Positions 14,712-21,428 of a DNA stretch of 23,183 bases are shown in pieces. The stretch spans positions 1-23,183 of the forward strand of contig JAZLJI010000079.1 in assembly GCA_045617825.1 (NCBI GenBank), written 5' to 3'. The position numbers were made by a program, and so were the translations under genes. Source of the stretch: UBA6987 sp045617825 (GTDB lineage: Bacteria; Bacillota; Clostridia; Lachnospirales; Lachnospiraceae). Positions within the stretch are counted from its first letter, which is position 1. Each line of letters starts with the position of its first letter. The notes beneath the pieces are model-generated. The model was given only the letters and a program-made list of their open reading frames with translations. It was not told the origin of the DNA and did no database searches.

Positions 14712-15416
14712 TCACCACCGGACCTCTCTGACAGGGATAGGCTCCGGGTTATGGCTGTCCTCAATGACCCTGCCGTCCCGCATGACGATATGATGATCCG
14801 CGGCCTGGCTTACCAGACCGTTGTGGGTTATGACGATCACGGTCTTGCCGGATCCGTGGGCTAAGTTCTGCAGGAATTCCAGTACCCTTATACCGTTTTT
14901 AACGTCCAGCGCGCCGGTAGGCTCGTCACACAGATAGATGTCTCCACCCTTGCACAGTGCGCGGGCGATCGACGCTCTCTGCTGTTCGCCGCCCGAAAGC
15001 TGACTGGGATAATGGTCACGGCGCTTACCGATATCCAGAAGATCCAGGATTTCTTCGATATTCGCCTCCGAATGGCCCAGCTTTCTGCCGAGCAGGGCGT
15101 TCTCATAGACCGTCAGATCCGAAAGCAGGTTATAGCTTTGGAAAATAACGGATACCTCCTTTTTACGGTAGCGGTTGCGCTGCTGCTCAGTGAACCGGCA
15201 GATATCCTGCCCGTTTACTTCAATAGAACCGCTGTCTGCGGTCAGCAGCGCCCCCAGGATGTTCAGGAAGGTGCTCTTTCCGCTTCCGCTGTATCCGGTG
15301 ATGACAGTAAATTCGCCTGCCGCAACGGAAAATGATACGTCCTGCAAAGCATGCACTTCCTTGTCGCCTTGTCTGAAAGTCTTACAGATATTCCTGACTT
15401 CAATTGTTCCGCTCAT
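14712..15416 (-). CDS. ABC transporter ATP-binding protein, MacB/LolD type
   Basis: A 234-residue ATPase for the FtsX-type permease encoded next. It has Walker A GYSGSGKST (41-49), the Q-loop FQSYNLL, the signature LSGGEQQRASIARAL (140-154), Walker B YLCDEPTGALD (161-171) and His198 in VITHN, all in the LolD/MacB pattern. The first Walker A residues GYSGSGKST replace the more usual GPSGSGKST. The start ATG 15414-15416 lies inside the end of the glycosyltransferase gene (17-base overlap), and its stop is one base from the permease start. The three genes are therefore translated as a coupled unit. Confidence 0.93.
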   Translation of the reverse strand: MSGTIEVRNICKTFRQGDKEVHALQDVSFSVAAGEFTVITGYSGSGKSTFLNILGALLTADSGSIEVNGQDICRFTEQQRNRYRKKEVSVIFQSYNLLSDLTVYENALLGRKLGHSEANIEEILDLLDIGKRRDHYPSQLSGGEQQRASIARALCKGGDIYLCDEPTGALDVKNGIRVLEFLQNLAHGSGKTVIVITHNGLVSQAADHHIVMRDGRVIEDSHNPEPIPVREVRW

Positions 15417-16575
15417 TTCTTATTCTCCTATCGACCCTTATCCAGGTTTTCCCCGGCCTTATCATCGCATAAATATAGATCAGTCCCATTGCCGCAAGAA
15501 ACACCCCGTAGGTCGGAACAGCCGCGGCCATGATCCGGTGATCCAGCCTGCAGCGCCTTGTCAGGCTTATTCCGATATACAGCGTGATAAGCCACAGCGC
15601 AGCCGGAACTGCCGCAAGTCCCGGCAGGATCCCCGGCGCAAACAGGATCCCCCAGACAAGCAGGAGCAGCAGCAGGAGCAGCAGCACGCCGTAGGCGGAG
15701 CAGGCCTGTGAGGTCATGAAGGCATCCAGCTTCAGCAGACTGAATTCCCGGAACAGGGACCGAAGATAATGCCTGACGTACAGCCGGTTTACCCTTCGGA
15801 CGCCGCTTACCCAGCGGTAGAGCTGACCGAGCATATCCCTGAACGCTGCCGGCTGCTCCTGATAGACCCTGGCCTCACCGGCGTAATCGATCCTTATGCC
15901 GTCACAGCCGAGCGCCATGAAATATTCCACGTCCTCCGTAACGGTAACGGTCCGCCGCAGATATTCTCTGCGGAAGGACATGCCGCAGCCGCACAGATTG
16001 CCGGACAGCTTAAGCCTCGCGTGCGCTTTGCGGGACATCTCAGACACCATTTTCCAATAGATCGTATACCATGCCGTTACCAGACTGTCATACGGATTCA
16101 GGATATCCGTGTCCGCCATAACCGCTCTTGAGCCGGTACGGTATCGGGCGTTCAGCTTTTCCAGGAACTCCCGGTTCACTGTGCAGTCGGCATCAAGGAT
16201 CACGACCGCATCCCCCAGCTGATCTTTCAAGGCTTCCAGCGCATAATTCAGCGCCTCTCCCTTGCAGGTGGAGGGAGAGGTCTTTTCCAGAAGCTTCACT
16301 TCCGGAAATCCGGAAACCGTTCCGACCGTATCGTCTGTGCAGCAGTCGGCAATGACGTACACCTCGAAATGACGGTAGGTCTGCCGGATCAGGGATCCCA
16401 GTACGTCGGCAATACATGCCGCTTCGTTATGCGCGGGTATCAGGACAGTAAAGCGAAAATCCTCTGAGCACGGCTCTTCCGGCTTTGCCTCCGGCTTAAG
16501 CCTGGCAAGCAGATCCACGGAAAAGGCCCATATATGTACCAAAAGCGGAAGAAGTAATATCAACAGAATATGCAT
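15400..16575 (-). CDS. Membrane glycosyltransferase family 2
   Basis: A 391-residue GT2 enzyme. An N-terminal hydrophobic anchor (2-20) is followed by the GT-A domain: TVLIPAHNEAA (43-53), the metal-site LDADC (127-131), the catalytic-base region TVTEDVEY (211-218) and QLYRWVSG (251-258), the QxxRW motif of processive or membrane synthases. At least three more hydrophobic segments follow (for example YGVLLLLLLLLLVWGILF and ILPGLAAVPAALWLITLYIG). It probably transfers sugar to a lipid or growing polysaccharide at the membrane. The product is not identifiable. Start: ATG 16573-16575, with AAGGAT very close before it. It heads an operon with the MacB-type ABC pair, so sugar product and transporter may be related. 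Confidence 0.87.
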   Translation of the reverse strand: MHILLILLLPLLVHIWAFSVDLLARLKPEAKPEEPCSEDFRFTVLIPAHNEAACIADVLGSLIRQTYRHFEVYVIADCCTDDTVGTVSGFPEVKLLEKTSPSTCKGEALNYALEALKDQLGDAVVILDADCTVNREFLEKLNARYRTGSRAVMADTDILNPYDSLVTAWYTIYWKMVSEMSRKAHARLKLSGNLCGCGMSFRREYLRRTVTVTEDVEYFMALGCDGIRIDYAGEARVYQEQPAAFRDMLGQLYRWVSGVRRVNRLYVRHYLRSLFREFSLLKLDAFMTSQACSAYGVLLLLLLLLLVWGILFAPGILPGLAAVPAALWLITLYIGISLTRRCRLDHRIMAAAVPTYGVFLAAMGLIYIYAMIRPGKTWIRVDRRIRNERNN

Positions 16576-16626
16576 ATCCTTAGGCAGGCTCTCTTTCTTA
16601 TTTGCCGGCAGCCGCTGTTCCCTTTG

Positions 16627-16655
16627 ATTTTACATGCAGAAAAGCATTCTGTCTA
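16627..16655 (-). promoter_or_regulatory. Promoter of the glycosyltransferase-ABC operon
   Basis: On the minus strand TAGACA (16650-16655), a 17-base spacer and TAAAAT (16627-16632). Both boxes match at five of six positions. Confidence 0.75.
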
Positions 16656-16742
16656 CCGGTAAATTGCGGCCCGGGCCTGAAGGATCGCCGCCGGGCTACG
16701 GCCCCGGTACGGAGCAAGCTCCGTGAGGCCCCTTCGCAGCAG
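16656..16742. other. GC-rich spacer with a small hairpin
   Basis: No gene is seen. ACGGAG (16709-16714) and CTCCGT (16719-16724) form a compact hairpin with a CAAG loop, inside flanking GGCCCC/GGCC repeats. It may be one of several GC-rich palindromes in the spacers of this window. Confidence 0.4.
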
Positions 16743-16785
16743 AAAAGTGGGCAGCGGGGAAGGCGTTTTGCCTTCCCCGCTGCCC
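16743..16785 (-). terminator. Terminator of the sigma/anti-sigma operon
   Basis: GGGCAGCGGGGAAGGC (16749-16764) and GCCTTCCCCGCTGCCC (16770-16785) form a perfect 16-base stem with a 5-base loop. On the minus strand it is followed by ACTTTT, giving a short T-run. Confidence 0.8.
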
Positions 16786-16807
16786 GCGGTTCATTTGCCG
16801 CTATTCC

Positions 16808-17866
16808 TTATTCCTCCGCTTCCAGGGTGGTCATGGTCACGGTCTCAAGCTCTCCCTGCATTTCCGGCTGAGGCTCGGCGCTGGGGGCCTCCCAGACCAG
16901 CTCCACGCCCTCGCATTCCTTGAGGACGCAGTCTCTGAGGGCCGCGGCCGCGGCGGGCTCCAGCTGCCAGACCTGCTGGCTTCCGCCTAGGTTGGTCAGC
17001 AGCAGGCCCCGATCTGTCAGCTTCAGCGAATGATTCAGGATGCCCAGCTCGGGCGCGCTCACGGACCAGCCGAGGGCCCACTCGCACGCATGGACGTGCT
17101 GTCCTTTTTTCTCCAGCTCCAGCTGGGCCTCCTCGCTCAGGGGCGCTGACGCCGCATTTGCCGTCAGAAGCTCCCACAGCCGGTCCTGCTCAAAATCGGC
17201 AAATTCCACGTAGCGCCAGGGTCTCGTCGCCGGGTCGTCCCGGAAGCTGTAGGTCAGCAGGCCCAGGCCGTCCTGCGCCTGCACCCGGAAGGCCTCCAGG
17301 TATGCGCCGAGGCTGTCCGCCGCGTACCACACGTTGAAGTACGCATAGCAGGCCTCGTCGCCCTCGTGCCGCACCAGCAGGGCCAGCGCCTCCGGGTACC
17401 CCTTCATGGCATATACCTGCGCGGTCTCCGTGTACCGCTTCCCCTCGTAAATGTCCTGGCCGATCATCTCGCGCTCGCCCAGCTTTTCGCCGATGAGCTC
17501 CGCCGGGGCCGCCTTGCCGTTGGTGTTATAGATCACGCCCTGCCAGGCCAGCTCCCCGAATTTCTCCGTGCTGCTTTTCTCGTTCCACTTCTTCTCGATG
17601 GCAAGCTCGTGCGCGAAAGCCTCCGTGCTGCTTTCCGACGCGCCGCCCCCGACGATGCGGGTGGGCCACAAGGGCTCCTGCGGATCCTTTCCGCCGCCCA
17701 GGCTTAGGCCGCCCCAGAGCACCAGCGCCAGGCAGGCTGCCGCCGCGCCGGCCGCGATCCAGTATTTTCGGGTCCTCCCCTTTTTTTCCTTTCCCAAAGC
17801 TTCCGCCTCCTCGATCCATTCGTCAGCGACCAGACCGATCGCCTGATTCAGTTTGTCTGCCTTCAT
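16808..17866 (-). CDS. Putative membrane anti-sigma factor partner of the ECF sigma
   Basis: A 352-residue single-pass protein. The cytoplasmic N-terminus (MKADKLNQAIGLVADEWIEE, 1-20) would hold the sigma factor; a hydrophobic segment follows at 35-56 (YWIAAGAAAACLALVLWGG), and about 290 residues lie outside as a sensor domain with no recognisable catalytic motif (FGELAWQGVIYNTNGKAAP; LALLVRHEGDEACYAYFNV). The role is inferred from the position: the ATG overlaps the sigma stop by four bases (ATGA), the usual arrangement for a sigma/anti-sigma pair. The open frame continues further upstream in the sigma gene region, but GAGGAGGAATACCG before 17866 supports this start. The signal sensed is unknown. 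Confidence 0.8.
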   Translation of the reverse strand: MKADKLNQAIGLVADEWIEEAEALGKEKKGRTRKYWIAAGAAAACLALVLWGGLSLGGGKDPQEPLWPTRIVGGGASESSTEAFAHELAIEKKWNEKSSTEKFGELAWQGVIYNTNGKAAPAELIGEKLGEREMIGQDIYEGKRYTETAQVYAMKGYPEALALLVRHEGDEACYAYFNVWYAADSLGAYLEAFRVQAQDGLGLLTYSFRDDPATRPWRYVEFADFEQDRLWELLTANAASAPLSEEAQLELEKKGQHVHACEWALGWSVSAPELGILNHSLKLTDRGLLLTNLGGSQQVWQLEPAAAAALRDCVLKECEGVELVWEAPSAEPQPEMQGELETVTMTTLEAEE

Positions 17867-18420
17867 CGGTATTCCTCCTCTTCCAGGACCCGCGCCAGCC
17901 GGTCCCGGGTCCGCTTCAGCCGCATTTTTACCTGGCTCTCGCCGCAGCCCGCCTCCTTCGCCAGCTCCTTTACGCTTTTGAAGAAGTAGTAGCGGCCCAG
18001 GAACAGCTGCCGGTTCAGCTTGGCCTCCCCCGCCAGAAAGCGGGAAATGCGCTCCGCCAGTTCCTCCGCCTCCAGCCCTTCGGTGAAGTCGCCCTCCGCT
18101 GCCAGCGTCTCCTCCAGCTCCTCCAGCGAAGCGGCGGCTTCGCCGCCGCCGCGTTTGCCGGCCTCCTCCTGCCGGAGCCGGTCGATGGCGGCCCGGCGGA
18201 TCAGCTTGCCCAGATAGGTGGACAGGCGCTCCGGCTGATTCGGCGGGATGCTGTTCCAGGCGGCCAGCAGGGCATCGTTCACGCATTCCTCGACATCCTC
18301 CGGCTGCGCCAGGATCCGCCCGGCGGCCGTTTTCAGATATCCCCTGTATTTGCGCTCCGTCTGCTGCAGGGCTTCCTCGTCCCTGGCCCAAAACAAAGCT
18401 ACGATCTCCCGATCCTCCAT
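17863..18420 (-). CDS. ECF-type RNA polymerase sigma factor
   Basis: A 185-residue sigma-70 family protein. Region 2 spans about 6-85 (LKTAAGRILAQPEDVEECV, with the -10 contact part DALLAAWNSIPP) and region 4 about 118-180 (FFKSVKELAKEAGCGESQV, the -35 helix-turn-helix). Between them is a low-complexity Glu/Ala/Gly linker without region 3, as in ECF sigmas. Such factors switch on a small regulon, usually including their own operon, when the membrane anti-sigma releases them. Start: ATG 18418-18420 with AAAGGAG before it. A small hairpin GGCTCC-TGCG-GGAGCC (18443-18458) lies in the leader and a perfect palindrome further upstream. Confidence 0.92.
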   Translation of the reverse strand: MEDREIVALFWARDEEALQQTERKYRGYLKTAAGRILAQPEDVEECVNDALLAAWNSIPPNQPERLSTYLGKLIRRAAIDRLRQEEAGKRGGGEAAASLEELEETLAAEGDFTEGLEAEELAERISRFLAGEAKLNRQLFLGRYYFFKSVKELAKEAGCGESQVKMRLKRTRDRLARVLEEEEYR

Positions 18421-18475
18421 TTGCTGCTCCTTTACTGCCTCCGGCTCCCGCAGGAGCCCGCGCGGCTTGTTTCTT

Positions 18476-18489
18476 TGTAAGGCCTTACA
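18476..18489. promoter_or_regulatory. Perfect palindrome upstream of the ECF sigma gene
   Basis: TGTAAGGCCTTACA is a perfect 14-base palindrome about 56 bases before the sigma start. It lies where the promoter must be, between the DUF4317 terminator and the gene. It could be an operator or contain the -35 element of an autoregulated ECF promoter; a matching -10 is not clear. Confidence 0.5.
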
Positions 18490-18502
18490 CTCCTATACTC
18501 GG

Positions 18503-18531
18503 AAAAGAAAAGGGCCGGGTCACCCCAGCCC
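18503..18531 (-). terminator. Terminator of the DUF4317 gene
   Basis: On the minus strand GGGCTGGG (18524-18531) pairs with CCCGGCCC (18512-18519) around a short loop, followed by TTTTCTTTT. It starts only 7 bases after the stop codon. Confidence 0.85.
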
Positions 18532-18538
18532 CGAAATT

Positions 18539-19807
18539 TTACTGTTCTTCGCCGTTTACCGAAACGGTCTCGTACTCCTCCACCGGGATCATCAGATAGC
18601 GGCAGCCGCCCAGATGGGTAAAGCGGAGCTCCGCCGCCTTATCCGGGGACAGGTTCAGCACCACGTCCGCCTGCGGCAGATCCTCCTCCGCGAGCTCTGC
18701 GGCCTCCTGCGCCGGACCGTTCTCCTTCAGGGCCTTCAGCTCCTGCCGCGACAGCTGCAGCTGCTCCTTCAGGGCGTTCCGCTCCAGCCGGAGCTCGTTG
18801 TTCTTCAGCGCCCGTTTGTCGATGATGCTGTCCACCGCCGGGGTCTTCTCGCCGAAGCATTCCGCCACCTTGTTCTCGATGGCCCTTGCCTGCTCCTCGG
18901 GGATGTCCGTGCCCGCCAGAGCCCGCTCCATCACCGCCGGCTCCAGCAGATACGCCGTGTCCTCCCGGTCCTTATCCTCCGGCTTCAGGCTCTCCTCATA
19001 GGAGGCCTGCAGATCCTTCAGATTCTGCTGCAGATCCAGCAGCTGATCCTCCGCGCCGTCGCCCTCGCCCAGCACCTCCAGCAGGGCCTCACCGAAGGCC
19101 ATCTTCTGCTGCGTTGCCGTCTGCGCCGCCTCACAGCCCAGGACCTCCTCCATCAGCTCCTCGTGGGGCTCCTTGGTGTCCTTGGTATAGAACAGGGCGC
19201 CGTGGATATCGCTCTCCCGCCCGTTGAAGGCCGGGAAGAGGAAGCCGCTCTCGGGCTTTCCCACCACCCAGTCCCGCACTCGCGCGGCGAAGCTGTGGGT
19301 GTCCTCCCGGTAGCCCAGGCCGGGATCGCTCAGATTTACCGGGCAAATGGCCGCCAGGATATAGCGGTAAACGGCGTCCGAATCGTCCAGCGCGATGCCG
19401 TCCTTCGTCTTCACCGGCACGTCGTAGTCGTCCAGATACAGCAGGATCAGGAAATTGCCCAGCTTCTTGTAGTGGGCGATGACCAGATCGTACCACTGCT
19501 CCAGCAGGGCCTCGTCCTCCAGCCCGGTCTCCCTCAGCCGCATCAGCAGCCACTGGCTCTCGCCCTCCTGCTCCTTCGCCAGAGGGAACTCCAGATTCAG
19601 CAGATTGTTGCCCAGCGTCCCGGACAGCAGCTTCCCGGCGATCTCCAGGTACTTGTAGAATTCGTCCTCCTCCAGCGTCAGAAACTGCCGGTTGAAGCTG
19701 CACAGCTTGTTCCGGTTCATATCCACGTAGCAGCCTGCCAGGCGCTTGAAGGACGCGCCCTTCCTGGTCAGTCTGCGCTTCAGTTCCGTTACTTCCCGTT
19801 TATTCAT
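18539..19807 (-). CDS. DUF4317 family protein
   Basis: A 422-residue soluble protein of a family common in Firmicutes and of unknown function. The N-terminus MNKREVTELKRRLTRKGASF and the segment CYVDMNRNKLCSF are typical of DUF4317. Other conserved-looking parts are FPLAKEQEGESQWLLMRLRE, NFLILLYLDDYDVPVK and FLFPAFNGRESDIHGALFY. The C-terminal region (about 320-395) contains Leu/Glu/Lys-rich helices, probably a coiled coil (ALKNNELRLERNALKEQLQL). The start is the ATG at 19805-19807 that matches the family N-terminus, although its ribosome site is weak; a longer frame to 19966 would include a low-complexity leader. It is a single-gene unit with its own promoter and terminator. Confidence 0.88.
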   Translation of the reverse strand: MNKREVTELKRRLTRKGASFKRLAGCYVDMNRNKLCSFNRQFLTLEEDEFYKYLEIAGKLLSGTLGNNLLNLEFPLAKEQEGESQWLLMRLRETGLEDEALLEQWYDLVIAHYKKLGNFLILLYLDDYDVPVKTKDGIALDDSDAVYRYILAAICPVNLSDPGLGYREDTHSFAARVRDWVVGKPESGFLFPAFNGRESDIHGALFYTKDTKEPHEELMEEVLGCEAAQTATQQKMAFGEALLEVLGEGDGAEDQLLDLQQNLKDLQASYEESLKPEDKDREDTAYLLEPAVMERALAGTDIPEEQARAIENKVAECFGEKTPAVDSIIDKRALKNNELRLERNALKEQLQLSRQELKALKENGPAQEAAELAEEDLPQADVVLNLSPDKAAELRFTHLGGCRYLMIPVEEYETVSVNGEEQ

Positions 19808-19869
19808 GTGATCATCGGAGCCTCGCGGCCTTCGCCCGGCTCCTCCTCCTGACTGATACGAATTGACCG

Positions 19870-19895
19870 GCGCGGGGAGCTCCTCCCGCCCGCGC
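19870..19895. repeat. Hairpin in the leader of the DUF4317 gene
   Basis: GCGCGGG (19870-19876) pairs perfectly with CCCGCGC (19889-19895). It lies in the predicted ~120-base leader on the minus strand, between promoter and start codon, and could affect translation or simply reflect GC-rich composition. Confidence 0.4.
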
Positions 19896-19936
19896 GGCCT
19901 CTGTCCTCCGCGCAAGGGGCTGCGCCGGACCTCTCG

Positions 19937-19966
19937 ATTATAAGGCATTTGCGGGCGGAAAATCAA
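19937..19966 (-). promoter_or_regulatory. Promoter of the DUF4317 gene
   Basis: On the minus strand TTGATT (19961-19966), an 18-base spacer and TATAAT (19937-19942). It is divergent from the XRE-DUF3990 promoter about 110 bases away; between them lie only small hairpins such as CGGCA-AAGC-TGCCG near 19993. Confidence 0.75.
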
Positions 19967-20053
19967 TCCCGAGTTTGAGGAACGCTGAGACGCGGCAAAG
20001 CTGCCGGAAAGCTCCCGTGATGATCCGGGATCGGGAAAATTTGTCTTTGCCCA

Positions 20054-20104
20054 TTGACAAGCAGTATAACATCAGTCATAATATTGCTATACGCAATGTT
20101 ATAC
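20054..20104 (+). promoter_or_regulatory. Promoter and operator of the XRE-DUF3990 operon
   Basis: TTGACA (20054-20059), a 17-base spacer and CATAAT (20077-20082) form a strong promoter. It is overlaid by two layers of symmetry: GTATAACAT (20064-20072) and ATGTTATAC (20096-20104) are a perfect 9-base inverted repeat, and ATAA-T-ATTGC (20078-20087) pairs with GCAAT-G-TTAT (20093-20102). The palindrome covers the -10 box and start site, as expected for repression by the helix-turn-helix protein encoded next. Confidence 0.75.
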
Positions 20105-20119
20105 AAATGAGGTGTCCCC

Positions 20120-20992
20120 ATGCAAAACCTGATCAAAGAGATCCGTGCATATCTGAATATGAGCCAGATCGAATTGGCCGATGGGCTGAGTGTTTCCTTC
20201 GCGACGGTGAACCGATGGGAAAACGGCCGCGCCGTCCCCAATAAGCTGGCTCAGACGCAGATCTTTGATTTCTGCCGGGAAAGATCCGTTCCGGTATATG
20301 ACATGACGCTCCGGAAGATCGCCGATGCGGCGGAAAAGGTAAAGTGCGAAGACGGCCGCATTCTGCTCTATCACGGTTCTAAATCCGGTATCACAGGGGA
20401 TATTGCCCCCATCAGCCGCCGTCAGTGCGATTTCGGAAGCGGCTTCTACATGGGCACCGAGCCGTCTCAGCCCCTGACCTTGATATGTGATTACGAAAAG
20501 TCGAAATTCTATATCGTATCCGTGGATATGAAGCAGCTCAAAACGCTGGAGGTCCCGGCAAATATCGACTGGGCCCTGCTTGTGGCCTACCACAGAGGGA
20601 AGATGGAGCAGATTAAGGGCACGGCATTTTATGACAAATACCGCGGCATGGCGGCCGATAAAGACCTGATCATCGGCAGTATCGCCAATGACCGCATGTT
20701 TTACGTCATCGACAATTTTTTCATCGGGAACGTGACCGATGCCGCATTGGTGGGCAGCCTCTCCGCGCTTCAGCTCGGCAGGCAGTACGTCGCCGTCTCG
20801 GAAAAAGGCTGTAAGGCCGTTCGCGCAGAAGCGGAGATCCCCCTGTCCTATCTTGAGCGGCTGTTCATCAAGGAAGTGGCCGAAGGAAACCGGGCCAGAG
20901 GAATATCGCTGGCCAACGAGATCTGCAAAAAGCATCGCCGCGAGGGATCGTTCTATGACGAGATCCTTGAAAGGGCGCAGAACGAGGTGTGA
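20120..20992 (+). CDS. XRE helix-turn-helix fused to a DUF3990 (ADP-ribosyltransferase-like) domain
   Basis: A 290-residue two-domain protein. Residues 1-60 are an XRE-type helix-turn-helix (IRAYLNMSQIELADGLSVS, then FATVNRWENGRAVPNKLA). Residues about 80-235 fit DUF3990: LYHGSKSGI (83-91, with His85), CDFGSGFYMGT (103-113), and QYVAVSEKG (222-230). His, Tyr and a late Gln/Glu segment are the pattern of ADP-ribosyltransferase folds, to which DUF3990 has been related; activity is not proven by sequence. The last 50 residues are helical. Known DUF3990 proteins often occur in toxin-antitoxin-like pairs. The start ATG 20120 follows AATGAGGTGTCCCC, and the stop lies two bases before the next gene. 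It most likely represses its own promoter through the palindrome. Confidence 0.82.
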   Translation: MQNLIKEIRAYLNMSQIELADGLSVSFATVNRWENGRAVPNKLAQTQIFDFCRERSVPVYDMTLRKIADAAEKVKCEDGRILLYHGSKSGITGDIAPISRRQCDFGSGFYMGTEPSQPLTLICDYEKSKFYIVSVDMKQLKTLEVPANIDWALLVAYHRGKMEQIKGTAFYDKYRGMAADKDLIIGSIANDRMFYVIDNFFIGNVTDAALVGSLSALQLGRQYVAVSEKGCKAVRAEAEIPLSYLERLFIKEVAEGNRARGISLANEICKKHRREGSFYDEILERAQNEV

Positions 20993-20994
20993 GA

Positions 20995-21414
20995 ATGGAC
21001 GAGCTGCAAATCAAATTGTGTGACATTCAGGGAAGGCTTTTTGAGCTATCCGCGGAAAAGGGGATCGGCAGCGCGGCATTTGTCAGGCTGTTCATGACGT
21101 CGGAAACGGCAAGAGCCCTGGACTCTGATTACAACCGTCTGCAATGGGCCGGGGAAGAATACCTCTTGGAGGAGGTCCTTGACGCGGACGTCAAGCGGGA
21201 AAAAGGCGGTGAGGTCTATTCCCCCGACATGCTGTACTGGATCGGCTATCTCTACCGCTACTGGCACTTCTATACCGGGGAGGACAGCGCCAGGATCTAT
21301 AAACAGGCCCCGGTGCAGACGATGAAACGCAACTTTATGATCTTTCACACGATGGACCCCGGGCTTGCTGTTGAGGACCTGAAGGAGATCTATCATCAAA
21401 GCACCGCTTGCTGA
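20995..21414 (+). CDS. Small conserved hypothetical protein, partner of the XRE-DUF3990 protein
   Basis: A 139-residue soluble protein that I cannot assign to a named family. Conserved-looking parts are FVRLFMTSETARALDSDYN (25-43), LQWAGEEYLLEEVLD (45-59), the aromatic patch YWIGYLYRYWHFYTGE (82-97) and FHTMDPGLAVEDL (116-128). It has no signal peptide or membrane segment. The gene starts two bases after the XRE-DUF3990 stop and ends 14 bases before hsdM, so the three are probably one transcript. As second gene of a toxin-like pair it could be an antitoxin, but this rests only on position. The start chosen is the ATG at 20995 (GAGGTG six bases before); a GTG at 20989 would add two residues. 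Confidence 0.78.
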   Translation: MDELQIKLCDIQGRLFELSAEKGIGSAAFVRLFMTSETARALDSDYNRLQWAGEEYLLEEVLDADVKREKGGEVYSPDMLYWIGYLYRYWHFYTGEDSARIYKQAPVQTMKRNFMIFHTMDPGLAVEDLKEIYHQSTAC

Positions 21415-21428
21415 GGGAGGAACGAAAA

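Noticed and set aside
18248..19852. 534-codon plus-strand frame opposite the DUF4317 gene
   Set aside because: The sequence is Leu/Gln/Arg-rich antisense to a recognised family with promoter and terminator on the minus strand.
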